Source: Comamonadaceae bacterium
GTDB lineage: Bacteria; Pseudomonadota; Gammaproteobacteria; Burkholderiales; Burkholderiaceae_C
Assembly (NCBI GenBank): GCA_027486755.1
Contig: JAIXOM010000043.1
Location: 32,412-96,411 of the forward strand
DNA: 64,000 bases
Direction: 5' to 3'
The notes beneath the pieces were generated by a model. That model was not told the origin of the DNA. It ran no database searches and saw only the letters and a program-made list of their open reading frames with translations. Position numbers and translations under genes: made by a program. Every line of letters begins with the position of its first letter. The stretch's first letter is position 1. Positions 19,082 through 35,005 of this stretch are shown in pieces.

Positions 19082-19962
19082 GCTGTGCCTCCCAAGCCGC
19101 GCAGTGCGAAGGCGCTGACCATCATGCCTGCGACAAACAGCGGTACGCCAAAGCCGCTGTACCACAAGGCCTTGGCGATGGGCTCGCGCAAGAAGCGGCG
19201 CATCATCAAGGCCTGCGCCGCCAGCAGGCCCGCCACCGCCAAGGCATGGCCTTCCTGCTGCCAACTGATCAGCAGGGCAATCACCGCCACTTGGGGCAGG
19301 GCCATGAACCAGCAGGCGACCTGGGCGGCGCGATCGACCCCCAGTTGGACCGGCAGCGAGCGCACGCCCATCTGCTTGTCGCCCTCGATGGCCTTGAAAT
19401 CATTGAGCGTCATGATGCCGTGGGTGCTGGCGCTGTAGAGCGCAGCCAGGATCAGCGACTGTCCGCCCGGCATGGCACCGCCGGCCATGACCGCCGCGCC
19501 GGTGATCCAGGCAATGCCCTCGTAGCTGATGCCGCAGGCCGCATTGCCCCACCAGCCGTTTTCCTTCAGGCGCAGTGGCGGCGCGCTATAGGCCCAGGCC
19601 AGCAGCAGGCCCAGCACGGCCGCGCCAAAGCCCCAGGGGCCCAGAGCCGTAGCCACCAACAGCGACACCCCGGTCCAGGCGATGGCAAGGTACAGGCCCC
19701 AGCGGCCGGGTATGCGCCCGGAGGGTATGGGCCGATGCGGTTCGTTGATCGCATCGACGTGACGGTCAAACCAGTCGTTGACCGCCTGACTGGTCGCGCA
19801 AACCAGCGGCCCGGCCAGCGCAACTCCGATCAGGGCCAGGCCCCAGCGTCCGTCCATGGGCAGGCCCGATGCCACCACGCCGCAGGCGAAGGCCCACATG
19901 GGGGGAAACCAGGTGATGGGCTTGAACAGTTCGGTGACTGCAGAAAGGGCAGGGCGCGCCAT
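19078..19962 (-). CDS. bchG: Bacteriochlorophyll synthase (geranylgeranyl transferase)
   Basis: A 294-residue polytopic UbiA-family enzyme that esterifies bacteriochlorophyllide a with geranylgeranyl diphosphate. The Mg-diphosphate motif NDWFDRHVDAINEPHRPIP and the BchG/ChlG start LFKPITWFPPMWAF are visible. The start is ATG 19962: the upstream ATG at 20010 would lie on the PpsR box. A predicted -10 ends only six bases before 19962, so the message may be leaderless. First gene of bchG-orf428-bchP. Confidence 0.96.
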   Translation of the reverse strand: MARPALSAVTELFKPITWFPPMWAFACGVVASGLPMDGRWGLALIGVALAGPLVCATSQAVNDWFDRHVDAINEPHRPIPSGRIPGRWGLYLAIAWTGVSLLVATALGPWGFGAAVLGLLLAWAYSAPPLRLKENGWWGNAACGISYEGIAWITGAAVMAGGAMPGGQSLILAALYSASTHGIMTLNDFKAIEGDKQMGVRSLPVQLGVDRAAQVACWFMALPQVAVIALLISWQQEGHALAVAGLLAAQALMMRRFLREPIAKALWYSGFGVPLFVAGMMVSAFALRGLGGTA

Positions 19963-19965
19963 GCA

Positions 19966-20009
19966 CCTTTTGTAACCTGGACACAAGTAGTTGTCAACCA
20001 GAGTTGACA
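19966..20009 (-). promoter_or_regulatory. bchG promoter with PpsR box
   Basis: A perfect TGT-N12-ACA palindrome (19992-20009) matches the PpsR/CrtJ operator. Its half contains the -35 TTGACA (19997-19992, minus strand). A 17-bp spacer leads to -10 TACAAA (19974-19969), itself inside a degenerate second site (19966-19983, half-site ACA only) 8 bp away. The start point would fall at about 19962, the bchG ATG. Confidence 0.7.
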
Positions 20010-20176
20010 CATGGCGGGTTTTCCCGGGTGTCAGGGTCTTGGTTTATGCGCCTTGCTCTTTGGGCCTCGAGCGCAGACAAAGGTGTAGGGTTGGCGCCCT
20101 CGTAGGCTCAGGAAGCAGCCCTTGTTTCATGACTGCGAGGATCGGATTGCGCTTGGCGTGAGTGGGTGTGTTGCAT

Positions 20177-21013
20177 TCAGTCGACTGCGCTGCGATCCGA
20201 GCGCAGCCAGGTGTAGGTCAGGCCCAGCCCCAGGGATGCGCCCATGGTTTTTTTGACCAAGGGGCTGTTTTCGTTGGCGGCGCCGGCCACGCTGTCGATG
20301 CGGCCAAAGCCAAAGATACGCCAGTCGCGCGACAGCTGGTGCCCCACGGACGCGTTCAGCCGCCAGGCCACCAGGCCGCCTTGCGCCTCGTAGCTCGGGC
20401 GGCTGGGCAAGGCGTATTGGGGGGCTACCCCGTAGAAGGTTTGGGCCAGGCCTTTGTCGGCCACGATGGCGCCCACGCTGGTGGAGTAAAACCACCCTGC
20501 GCTGGCCCGGCCTTGATACACCAGCCTGGGTTCGAAGGCCATACCGCGATGGGCGGCCCCGTCGCTCAGGTCAAACACGCCGCGTAGCGGCAGCTCCACA
20601 CGCCAGCCTGCGCCGGCTTGGTCTTGCCCCAGCTTCCATTTCACGCGGGGGCCAAATTCAATCAGCGTGCCCAGCTTGGGCATACCTTGGCGCTCGTCTA
20701 TTTCATCAGAGCGTGCCCCGAAGGAGCCGGCCACGCCAATGTCAAGCTCCATGCGCTCAGTTTTGATGGCGCGCAGGCCCGCCGTGTCTCGGTCGGCGCG
20801 CAAGATCTCGCCACGGTACACGAAGTAGGGCAGCGCCAGCCCGCGCGAGACTTGGGCGTTGGCGCCCGGGTAGGCCTGCTGGGACACGCCAAAACCGGCT
20901 GCGCCCAGCTCCCACAGGGGCTGCGTTCTTGCGCTCTGAGCCAGGGCGGGCGTGGCCGCCAGGGCGAGCGCTATGCTGGAGATGGTCAGGCAAGGGATGG
21001 GCAATGCGCGCAT
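20177..21013 (-). CDS. MipA/OmpV-family outer-membrane protein
   Basis: A 278-residue exported protein: signal peptide ending LAATPALAQS, then alternating beta-strand pattern ending in an aromatic/charged strand (GLGLTYTWLRSDRSAVD), typical of MipA/OmpV barrels. In enteric bacteria MipA scaffolds murein enzymes; others are porin-like. There is no known photosynthetic role. It lies between bchG and ppsR on the same strand, 122 bases after ppsR, and splits two otherwise photosynthetic transcription units. Confidence 0.8.
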   Translation of the reverse strand: MRALPIPCLTISSIALALAATPALAQSARTQPLWELGAAGFGVSQQAYPGANAQVSRGLALPYFVYRGEILRADRDTAGLRAIKTERMELDIGVAGSFGARSDEIDERQGMPKLGTLIEFGPRVKWKLGQDQAGAGWRVELPLRGVFDLSDGAAHRGMAFEPRLVYQGRASAGWFYSTSVGAIVADKGLAQTFYGVAPQYALPSRPSYEAQGGLVAWRLNASVGHQLSRDWRIFGFGRIDSVAGAANENSPLVKKTMGASLGLGLTYTWLRSDRSAVD

Positions 21014-21135
21014 GGGGAGATCCTTGTGAATGAACAGCTATTTTGCCGATGCGCAGCCCGGCATGGCTCTGAGGGGATAAGGCCATCGAACGCGCTTTCC
21101 GTGCGTGGAGCGACGGCCGGGCTCAGGACAGGCGC

Positions 21136-22629
21136 TCAGGACAGGCGCGGTGGGGTGTTTCCTGAATCCGCTGCGGCGTCGATGCTGCCATCGACCAGGT
21201 CGAAGCGGCGCAGCTTGATGTACAGGCTTTGGCGCGACAAGCCCAGCATTTCTGCAGCTGAGGCACGGTTGTCACCGGTCAGCTGCAGCGCGGCTTCAAT
21301 GCACAGCTGCTCGATGAGATCGGTGGTCTCGCGCACGATGTCCTTGAGCGGCATGCGACCGACCAGTTCGGTCATCTGGCTGGCGGAACGGGGCAATTCG
21401 CGCGGCGCGCGAACGTCGGGGCTCAGCCGCCGCCCCATGTCGCGGATGGTAAAGCCCAAGCACTTGTCTGGACCGTTGGTGATGGCCACCGCAGAAATCT
21501 CAACCTCGGCGGTCGAGCCCAGCTCGCCGCGCATTTGAGTGGCGTACAGCCGCACCGTGCCGTGCTGGCGCAAATTGGTCAGCAGCACGCGCAGATCGAC
21601 GCCGGATCGGCCTAGCCAAGCGTCGAGCAGAACGCCCCTGGCCAGGTCGGCATTGCCGAGCTCGGCCAGATCGACAAAGGCTCGGTTGACCGTTAGCACC
21701 CGTCCATCCAGGTCGGTGACAGCCATTGCGTCGGGTGCCTGCTCCATGACATTGGCCAGCAACTGATGGCCGGTGGGGGCCAGCGGTACCGGTGCGGCAC
21801 CCGCCTGCGTGCACAGCCGCAGCAAAAACTGCAGGGTTTGGTCTTCGCGAAACTGCGAGGCCGAGGCCAGGAATTCCTGCGCGTTCTTCAGTCGCACCAG
21901 CACTGGCTCGGCCCGTCCGGTGCTGCGCAGCCGCTCCAGCATATCGCGCAGCGCGCGCAGGCTTGCGGGCTCGAGCTTGTCGCTCAGGCTCAGGGTGGCG
22001 ACGTTGGATTTTTCGCCGAGCAGGTTTTGCGCGGCTGGGTTGATTTCGGTGATCTTGTCGAGCGCGCCGTCGAGAATCAGGACGGGCTCGCTGGCCAGCT
22101 GAAACAGCAGGCGGTAGCGGGTTTCAGCCTGGCGCAGCCGCCAATAGTCGCGTTCCATCGACAGTTGGGCCGTGACCAAGCGCTGCTGCAGCATCACCTG
22201 CGGACGCAGGTCCCGGGCAAAGGCGATGCTGTAGCGAGCAGTGCGCGCCTTGGCGGTACCCGATGGGGCAATTTGAACCACCGAGTAAGCCAGAGGCAGA
22301 TCATTGCCGTCGGGCAGGGTGTGGTTGATGTGCCGCCAGGGGCCGGCAGGATCAGCTTTGCCGGGATTGAGCAGGGCTTCTACCTTGGGCTGGCTTTCGA
22401 CGGTCACTGTCTCAGACCAGGTTTTGCCGCGCCAGTTTTGGCAGCCTTGGGCGATGAGCTCATCGCCGCTGAAGGCCAGATCGACGATGACGCCCTTGGC
22501 GTCCACCAGCAGCACCACATCGGCAGAGGCGCTGAGCAACTGCGCCAGGGCTTCAGGCTCCATGCCAGACAGCACCTCGACAGCTTTGTCCAGGTACCTG
22601 TCGGTCAGGAGGTTTTGCTCTGTGGCCAT
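21136..22629 (-). CDS. ppsR: PpsR/CrtJ photosynthesis gene repressor
   Basis: A 497-residue regulator with three PAS-like regions (about 25-140, 165-270, 285-400) and a C-terminal Fis-type helix-turn-helix (about 430-480: SAAEMLGLSRQSLYIKLRR). It represses bch, crt and other photosynthesis genes under oxygen by binding TGT-N12-ACA, and such boxes occur at four promoters here. Cys443, just before the recognition helices, matches the position of the redox-active Cys of CrtJ; Cys273 lies between PAS domains and may pair with it. It is followed by mipA/ompV and preceded by ppaA in the same direction. Confidence 0.95.
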   Translation of the reverse strand: MATEQNLLTDRYLDKAVEVLSGMEPEALAQLLSASADVVLLVDAKGVIVDLAFSGDELIAQGCQNWRGKTWSETVTVESQPKVEALLNPGKADPAGPWRHINHTLPDGNDLPLAYSVVQIAPSGTAKARTARYSIAFARDLRPQVMLQQRLVTAQLSMERDYWRLRQAETRYRLLFQLASEPVLILDGALDKITEINPAAQNLLGEKSNVATLSLSDKLEPASLRALRDMLERLRSTGRAEPVLVRLKNAQEFLASASQFREDQTLQFLLRLCTQAGAAPVPLAPTGHQLLANVMEQAPDAMAVTDLDGRVLTVNRAFVDLAELGNADLARGVLLDAWLGRSGVDLRVLLTNLRQHGTVRLYATQMRGELGSTAEVEISAVAITNGPDKCLGFTIRDMGRRLSPDVRAPRELPRSASQMTELVGRMPLKDIVRETTDLIEQLCIEAALQLTGDNRASAAEMLGLSRQSLYIKLRRFDLVDGSIDAAADSGNTPPRLS

Positions 22630-22680
22630 GGGCGTTCTTTCGTCCTATTCGAGGGATGCGCTGGCAAAGGTCCGCAGGCC

Positions 22681-23562
22681 CTAGGGCTGCAGGCTGACTC
22701 GTTTGAGCAGAGACTGGGCCAGGTCGGGCGCGGTGTCTGCATCCAGCATGACAGCATCGGCGCTGACCTGATCGGCAAGCTTGGGCTCGAGCATGAAGGC
22801 CACACCTCCAACAATCGTCAGAACATGGGGGTTCATGCTGGCGCGCCGGATCTGGTTGATGCAGTCATTGAGTCTGCCGATCTGCGCCACATTGCCCAGA
22901 CTTAGCCCGACCACATCAAACCATTCCCGCTGGACCAGTGCCGATAGCGACCCGGTAGGCTGAATGAAGCTGGTCGATACATCCCAGCCGGCGCGGTAGA
23001 AGAACTCGGCGACCAGCGACAGACCAAAGGTATGCTGATCCCCCGGACTGGGCAGCAGAAGAATCCGCCGCTGTGGCTCGGGCCCCTCGCTGAGCCGCCC
23101 GCCCAGCCCAAAGGCCGCACTGTTGGCCCTGAGCAGTTGCTGCAGCCTTCCCATGGCTACCGTGACTTCCGTGAAGCTGCAGATATCGCAAGTCCAGTAC
23201 TCACCGAGTTTGCGCGCCACAGGCGTGAGCAGATCCAGGAAGATGGCTTGCACGGAAGTGCCGCGATGGCGCAGTCCGGCCACCCATTCATGCAAAGCGG
23301 CGTCTTCGGCATGCAGCACAAGATGGGTCAGTTGATCGACGTCGCCCTCGTTGATGAACGAGGCGGCTGGGCGTGACACGGGCTCGGCCATGCCGTGGGC
23401 CAGCACCAGCCTCGGGATGATTTCACTGGCGACGGCGCGGGCCAGCAGCACCGTTTTCTCGCCCTCGTGAAGCAGTCCACCCACCGCACCAGTTGGCGTA
23501 GGTATTTCGGACAGGCTTTCCTGTACCGGTGAAGATTTGTTCTTTTTGCCTATCGAGCCCAT
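22681..23562 (-). CDS. ppaA: B12-binding antirepressor PpaA/AerR
   Basis: A 293-residue protein with a C-terminal cobalamin-binding (SCHIC) domain. GDQHTFG supplies the axial His within a DxHxxG motif, followed by GLSLGN and TIVGGVAFM. AerR/PpaA-type proteins bind light-sensitive cobalamin and modulate CrtJ/PpsR. It lies 51 bases upstream of ppsR on the same strand, the conserved pairing. The start is ATG 23562, preceded by AAGGAG at 6 bases, rather than 23580. No BLUF domain is present, so it is not AppA. Confidence 0.9.
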   Translation of the reverse strand: MGSIGKKNKSSPVQESLSEIPTPTGAVGGLLHEGEKTVLLARAVASEIIPRLVLAHGMAEPVSRPAASFINEGDVDQLTHLVLHAEDAALHEWVAGLRHRGTSVQAIFLDLLTPVARKLGEYWTCDICSFTEVTVAMGRLQQLLRANSAAFGLGGRLSEGPEPQRRILLLPSPGDQHTFGLSLVAEFFYRAGWDVSTSFIQPTGSLSALVQREWFDVVGLSLGNVAQIGRLNDCINQIRRASMNPHVLTIVGGVAFMLEPKLADQVSADAVMLDADTAPDLAQSLLKRVSLQP

Positions 23563-23867
23563 CTCGGTCTCCTTGCGCACCCGGTCACTGCCGCGGACTT
23601 GGGCGCATGAGTTCCTGACTGAGGGTCTTCCAGCTTAAGGGATCCAGGGTCTCGCCCAAAAGCATGGTCGGCAGTCGGTGGAACAGTCCACAAGCCTGTT
23701 TTTACTTGTTAGGGGGAGCCAGGTCAAAGGTTTTTTTGCAAAAACCCGGATTTCCGGCACTTTGTTGTCAAAATAAATATACGTCAATTAAAGTTGACAC
23801 AACAGCCAGACCCGACTAAATTGCTGGCATTACGGCAGAAATGACATTCAGAACAAAGAGACAACCC
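23563..23867. other. Divergent regulatory region between ppaA and bchF
   Basis: A 305-bp gene-free stretch. It holds the bchF promoter and PpsR boxes in its right third, an AT-rich tract around 23698-23800, and the ppaA ribosome site at its left end. No protein-coding signal or RNA gene is seen. A separate promoter for ppaA was not clearly identified. Confidence 0.7.
23766..23822 (+). promoter_or_regulatory. bchF-crtB operon promoter with two abutting PpsR-like boxes
   Basis: Box 1 at 23766-23783 reads TGT-N12-ACG; box 2 at 23782-23799 reads CGT-N12-ACA. Box 2 ends with the -35 TTGACA (23794-23799). After 17 bp comes -10 TAAATT (23817-23822). Each box has one mismatch to TGT-N12-ACA. The start point would be near 23829, giving a short leader to bchF. 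Confidence 0.65.
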
Positions 23868-25681
<1,814 letters not shown>

Positions 25682-25689
25682 GAGTACTC

Positions 25690-27292
25690 ATGCAATTGAC
25701 GCTCTGGACTTACGAAGGACCTCCCCACGTGGGCGCCATGCGTGTGGCCACCGCGCTCAAGGACGTGCATTACGTCCTGCACGCGCCTCAGGGCGACACC
25801 TATGCCGACCTGCTGTTCACCATGATCGAGCGCCTGCCGCGCCGCCCACCGGTGACCTACACCACCTTCCAGGCGCGTGACCTGGGTGGCGACACCGCTG
25901 AGTTGTTCAAGACCGCTGCCCGCGAGGCTTTTGAGCGCTTTGCGCCCAAAGCCATGATGGTGGGTGCTTCGTGTACCGCTGAGCTGATCCAGGATGACCC
26001 TGGCGGTCTGGCCAAAGCGCTGGATCTGCCGGTTCCGGTGGTGGCGCTGGAGTTGCCTTCGTACCAACGCAAGGAAAACTGGGGCGCGGCTGAGACCTTC
26101 TATCAAATGGTGCGCCACCTGTCGGCCGCTCCAGCACGGGCGCAGCGCCAGCCTCTGGCCAGCGACAGGCGCCCGAGCTGCAACATCCTCGGACCGACGG
26201 CGCTGGGATTTCGTCACCGCGACGATGTGCATGAAATCCGCAACTTGCTCGAGGAGTTGGGCATTGATGTGCGGGTGGTCGCGCCGCTGGGCGCCAGCGC
26301 CGCTGACCTGGCGCGCTTGCACGAGGCCGATTTCAACGTGGTGCTCTACCCAGAGACCGGCATGAGCGCAGCCCTGTGGCTGCAGCGCCAGTACCAGCAG
26401 CCCTTTACCCGCGTGGTGCCTATCGGCGTCAATGCCACCCAGGACTTTGTCAAGGAAGTCGCTGAGCTGGCCGGCATGGACGCTGTGCCTGATCTGCGCC
26501 AGAACTCGCGCGCCGGCTGGTATTCCCGTTCGGTCGATTCCACCTACCTGACCGGCAAGCGCGTCTTCATTTTTGGTGACGCCAGCCATGTGGTGGCCGC
26601 CGCCCGTGTGGCTGCGCAGGAGATGGGCTTTACCGTGGTGGGCTTGGGTACCTACAGCCGCGAATTTGCCCGTGAGGTGCGCGATGCGGCCAAGCGCTAC
26701 GGCTGTGAGGCCTTGATCACCGACGACTACCTGGAGGTGGAAGAGCGCATTGCCGAGCTGCAGCCTGAGTTGGTGCTGGGCACGCAGATGGAGCGCCATA
26801 TTTCCAAGCGTCTGGGCCTGCCCTGCGCCGTGATCTCCGCACCCATCCATGTGCAGGACTTCCCAGCCCGCTACTCCCCGCAGATGGGCTTTGAAGGCGC
26901 CAATGTGCTGTTTGACACCTGGGTGCATCCCCTCATGATGGGCCTGGAGGAGCACCTGATCGGCATGTTCCGGGGCGACGCAGAATTTCACGAGGACGCC
27001 GCACCCTCACACCTGGGCCGTGCCGGCATGCCGACCGCAGCCCGCAACCCGGTGCAGTCGCAGGATGAGCCTGCGGCGCAAACCATAGTTGCCGCCGAGC
27101 CTAGCGTGCCACCGGCCGAGCGGGCGCCCGCGCCGAGCGCCGCCGAAGGCGCCGTCATCACCACCTGGGGTGTTGACGCAGAAAAAGAGCTGAAAAAGAT
27201 CCCCTTCTTCGTGCGGGGCAAGGCCAAGCGAAATACCGAGCTCTACGCCCGCGAGCGTGGAGTGCCTGTCATCACTGTGGACACACTGTACG

Positions 27293-27318
<26 letters not shown>
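25690..27318 (+). CDS. bchB: Dark-operative protochlorophyllide reductase subunit B
   Basis: A 542-residue NifK-like subunit. Asp36 ([10 protein letters not shown]), the unusual fourth ligand of the NB cluster, is present. [12 protein letters not shown] and the C-terminal DUF/PCP-reductase-type tail (about 490-540, [16 protein letters not shown]) are also seen. An Ala/Pro-rich linker (about 450-495) joins the tail to the core. Its 3' end overlaps the start of bchH by 26 bases, tying the two in translation. Confidence 0.97.
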
Positions 27319-32073
<4,755 letters not shown>

Positions 32074-32074
32074 C

Positions 32075-32779
32075 ATGAACAGCACCGGATATCTGCAACG
32101 CCGCGAGCAGATCGAAACCTATTTCGATCGCACTGCGGCCCAGGCTTGGGAGCGTCTGACCTCCAACGCACCGGTGGGGCGTATTCGCGCCACCGTGCGG
32201 GCCGGGCGCGATCAGATGCGTGCCACCTTGCTGTCCCTTCTGCCGCAGGACATGCGCGGCATGCGCTTGCTCGATGCGGGCTGTGGCACCGGTGCGCTGG
32301 CCATGGAAGCGGCTGGGCGCGGCGCCGAGGTGCTGGCCATTGATCTTTCGCCCACCCTGGTCAAGCTGGCGGCCGAGCGCTATGCGGCGCTGGGGCGGGG
32401 CGGTGCGGGGTACATCGACTTTCGCTCGGGTGACATGCTGGCTGAGGAGTTGGGCCACTTTGATCATGTGGTGGCCATGGACTCGCTGATCCATTACGAC
32501 GTGCCGCACATGGTCGAGGCCATGCAACGCCTGGCGGGGCGCACCAGCCAGTCCATCTTGTTCACCTTCGCGCCGCGCACGCCGGCGCTGGCCGTGATGC
32601 ATGGCCTGGGCCGTTTGTTCCCGCGCAGCGACCGCTCGCCCTCGCTCACGCCAGTGTCTGAGCCGGTGCTGCGCCGCGGCCTGGAGCAGGGGCTCGGTCC
32701 GCTCGGATGGCGCGAGGGTTCGACCCAGCGCATCAAGAGCGGTTTTTACACCTCACAGGCCTGGCAGTGGCACGCTTGA
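32075..32779 (+). CDS. bchM: Magnesium-protoporphyrin O-methyltransferase
   Basis: A 234-residue SAM-dependent enzyme that methylates the C13 propionate of Mg-protoporphyrin IX, just after the BchH step. The SAM motif is LLDAGCGTGALAMEAA (about residues 65-80), and the family opening YLQRREQIETYFDRTA is conserved. The start is the ATG one base after bchL; the longer frame from 32042 overlaps bchL. The product is the substrate of AcsF encoded downstream. Confidence 0.95.
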   Translation: MNSTGYLQRREQIETYFDRTAAQAWERLTSNAPVGRIRATVRAGRDQMRATLLSLLPQDMRGMRLLDAGCGTGALAMEAAGRGAEVLAIDLSPTLVKLAAERYAALGRGGAGYIDFRSGDMLAEELGHFDHVVAMDSLIHYDVPHMVEAMQRLAGRTSQSILFTFAPRTPALAVMHGLGRLFPRSDRSPSLTPVSEPVLRRGLEQGLGPLGWREGSTQRIKSGFYTSQAWQWHA

Positions 32780-34200
32780 ATAAGTCATTTCTCCAGCCAC
32801 CCGCCTGGCTGGTGGCTTTCGCCCAACGGCATTTGCCTTTTGCCGATGCGGCCTCCAGCCAATTGCCGCTGGGTCGTTTGCTGCGCCTGTCCCTTTTTCA
32901 GGCGGCCATCGGCATGACCACCGCCTTGCTGGTGGGCACGCTTAACCGGGTGATGATCGTCGAGCTGGGCGTGCCGGCTTGGTGGGTGGCGCTGTCGGTC
33001 GGCCTGCCCCTGCTGTTTGCCCCGGCGCGCGCTTTCATTGGCTATCGCAGCGACACCCATCCTTCGGCCCTGGGTCTCAAGCGCCTGCCGTATCTGTGGA
33101 TGGGCAGCCTGCTGATGTTTGCCGGCCTGGCCATAATGCCCTTTGCCTTGCTCTTGTTATCGGACCCGCCGGAGGGCACCCTGTGGTTCGGCCGCTTGGG
33201 CGCAGCACTGGCCTTCCTGTTGGTGGGTGCCGGCATGCAGATTGCTCAAACCGCCGGCCTGGCGCTGGCCAATGATGTCGCCCCGGTGGACAAGCGCCCC
33301 CGGGTCGTGGCCCTGCTTTATGCCATGCTCCTGCTCGGTCTGATGGTGGGCAGCGCCATGCTGGGCTGGATGCTGAGCGACTTCACGCCTAAGCGCCTGA
33401 TCCAGGTGGTTCAGGGCTCGGCGGTGATGGTGATCGTGCTCAACCTGTTTTCGCTTTGGAAGCAGGAGGCCAGGGCACCTAGCCGCGGCGATCGCGAGGC
33501 GGGTGGCTTCTCGCGCAACTGGCAGCGCCTCATGGCGGTGCCGCGCATGCGCCGCTTCCTCTGGACGGTGGGCTTGGGTACCGCCGCCTTCAGCATGCAG
33601 GACATCGTGCTTGAGCCCTTTGGCGGCGAGGTACTGGGCCTGGATGTCGGCTGGACATCATCGCTGACTGCATTGACTGCCGGCGGTTGCCTGCTGGCCT
33701 TTCTTTGGTCTGCACACCTGTCGGCCCGGGGGCTTGATACCTGCCGGCTCGCCGCCCTCGGCGCCTTGCTGGGACTGCCGGCCTTTGCCTGTGTGATTTT
33801 TTCAGCGCCGCTCGAGTCGGCCTGGATGTTCCGCCTTGGCGCGGCCCTGATCGGCCTGGCCAGCGGACTTTTTTCAGTGGGCATGCTCCTCAATGCCATG
33901 GAGATGCCGGATAAGGAAATGACCGGCCTGGTGCTCGGCGCCTGGGGGGCGGTGCAGGCCACCGCCGCCGGCCTGGCCATGGTCGTCGGCGGTGTGCTGC
34001 GCGACCTGGTTGGCGCGCTGGCCCAGTCCGGTTGGCTGGGCTCGACCCTGGATTCGCCGATCACCGGTTACAGCTTTGTTTTTCACTTTGAGATGTACCT
34101 GCTGTTTGTGGTGCTGATTGCGCTGGGCCCGCTGGTCAAGCGCCATCAGGACCTCAGCCGCAGTCCCCGCCCCCTGGGCCTGGCCGAGATGCCAGGCTGA
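32776..34200 (+). CDS. lhaA: LhaA/PucC-family light-harvesting assembly protein
   Basis: A 474-residue, roughly 12-helix membrane protein of the PucC group. The signature GTLNRVMIVELGVPAWWV and later FSVGMLLNAMEMPDKEMTGL are visible. LhaA helps assemble LH1, probably by delivering bacteriochlorophyll, and its gene usually sits between bchM and puhA, as here. The start is uncertain: TTG 32776 (TTGA overlap with bchM), GTG 32767 or ATG 32707. Confidence 0.92.
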   Translation: MNKSFLQPPAWLVAFAQRHLPFADAASSQLPLGRLLRLSLFQAAIGMTTALLVGTLNRVMIVELGVPAWWVALSVGLPLLFAPARAFIGYRSDTHPSALGLKRLPYLWMGSLLMFAGLAIMPFALLLLSDPPEGTLWFGRLGAALAFLLVGAGMQIAQTAGLALANDVAPVDKRPRVVALLYAMLLLGLMVGSAMLGWMLSDFTPKRLIQVVQGSAVMVIVLNLFSLWKQEARAPSRGDREAGGFSRNWQRLMAVPRMRRFLWTVGLGTAAFSMQDIVLEPFGGEVLGLDVGWTSSLTALTAGGCLLAFLWSAHLSARGLDTCRLAALGALLGLPAFACVIFSAPLESAWMFRLGAALIGLASGLFSVGMLLNAMEMPDKEMTGLVLGAWGAVQATAAGLAMVVGGVLRDLVGALAQSGWLGSTLDSPITGYSFVFHFEMYLLFVVLIALGPLVKRHQDLSRSPRPLGLAEMPG

Positions 34201-34246
34201 ACCCCGCATGAACCTGCACGCTTGCCCTGACTGAAGGAGAACCACC

Positions 34247-35005
34247 ATGGAAACCGGCGCTATCACGCAGTACGTAGACGTTGCCCAGCTTGTGCTTTAC
34301 GCCTTCTGGATCTTCTTCTTCGGCCTGATCTACTACCTTGCCCGCGAAAACCACCGCGAGGGCTATCCCATGGACTCTGGCCGTGAAAACGGGCCCAAGA
34401 TCACCGGCTGGCCTGTGCCCGAGCCCGTGACCTACAAATTGCACGATGGCCGCGAGATCCTTGCGCCCGATCCGCACCGTCCCGATGGCCAATACAGCGC
34501 CAAGCCAGCGCATGGCTGGAATGGTGCGCCGATCGAGCCGCAGGGCAATCCGCTACTCGCTGGCGTGGGGCCGGGTGCCTGGGCCATGCGCGCAGACGTG
34601 CCTGACCTGACCCACCATGGTGAAGCCAAGATCGTGCCTATGCGGGTAGCCGCCGATCACAGCGTCGCAGTGCGTGACACCGACCCGCGTGGACTGCCGG
34701 TGTACGGCGGTGATGGGGAGTTGGCCGGCACTGTGGTTGATCTGTGGGTGGACCGCATGGAAATGATGTTCCGCTACCTGGAGGTCCAGACCCAGGGCGG
34801 CCGCCGGGTGCTCGTGCCCATCATGTTTGCCCGTATTCAGCGCAAGGCGGTGCAGGTGCATGCGCTGTTCGCCCATCAGTTTGAGGGCGTGCCTAGCACC
34901 CGTCATCCCGAGCAGATCACCCTGCTTGAGGAAGAGAAGATTCCCGCCTACTTCGGCGCCGGACTGCTCTATGCATCGCCCGAGCGCCAGGAGCCGCTGT
35001 TTTGA
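34247..35005 (+). CDS. puhA: Photosynthetic reaction centre H subunit
   Basis: A 252-residue protein with one N-terminal transmembrane helix (about 13-32, VAQLVLYAFWIFFFGLIYYL), then REN and a cytoplasmic beta-rich PRC-barrel domain (GTVVDLWVDRMEMMFRYLE). It caps the L/M core and guides proton uptake to QB. GAAGGAGAA precedes the ATG. puhB follows with a 4-base overlap. Confidence 0.97.
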   Translation: METGAITQYVDVAQLVLYAFWIFFFGLIYYLARENHREGYPMDSGRENGPKITGWPVPEPVTYKLHDGREILAPDPHRPDGQYSAKPAHGWNGAPIEPQGNPLLAGVGPGAWAMRADVPDLTHHGEAKIVPMRVAADHSVAVRDTDPRGLPVYGGDGELAGTVVDLWVDRMEMMFRYLEVQTQGGRRVLVPIMFARIQRKAVQVHALFAHQFEGVPSTRHPEQITLLEEEKIPAYFGAGLLYASPERQEPLF

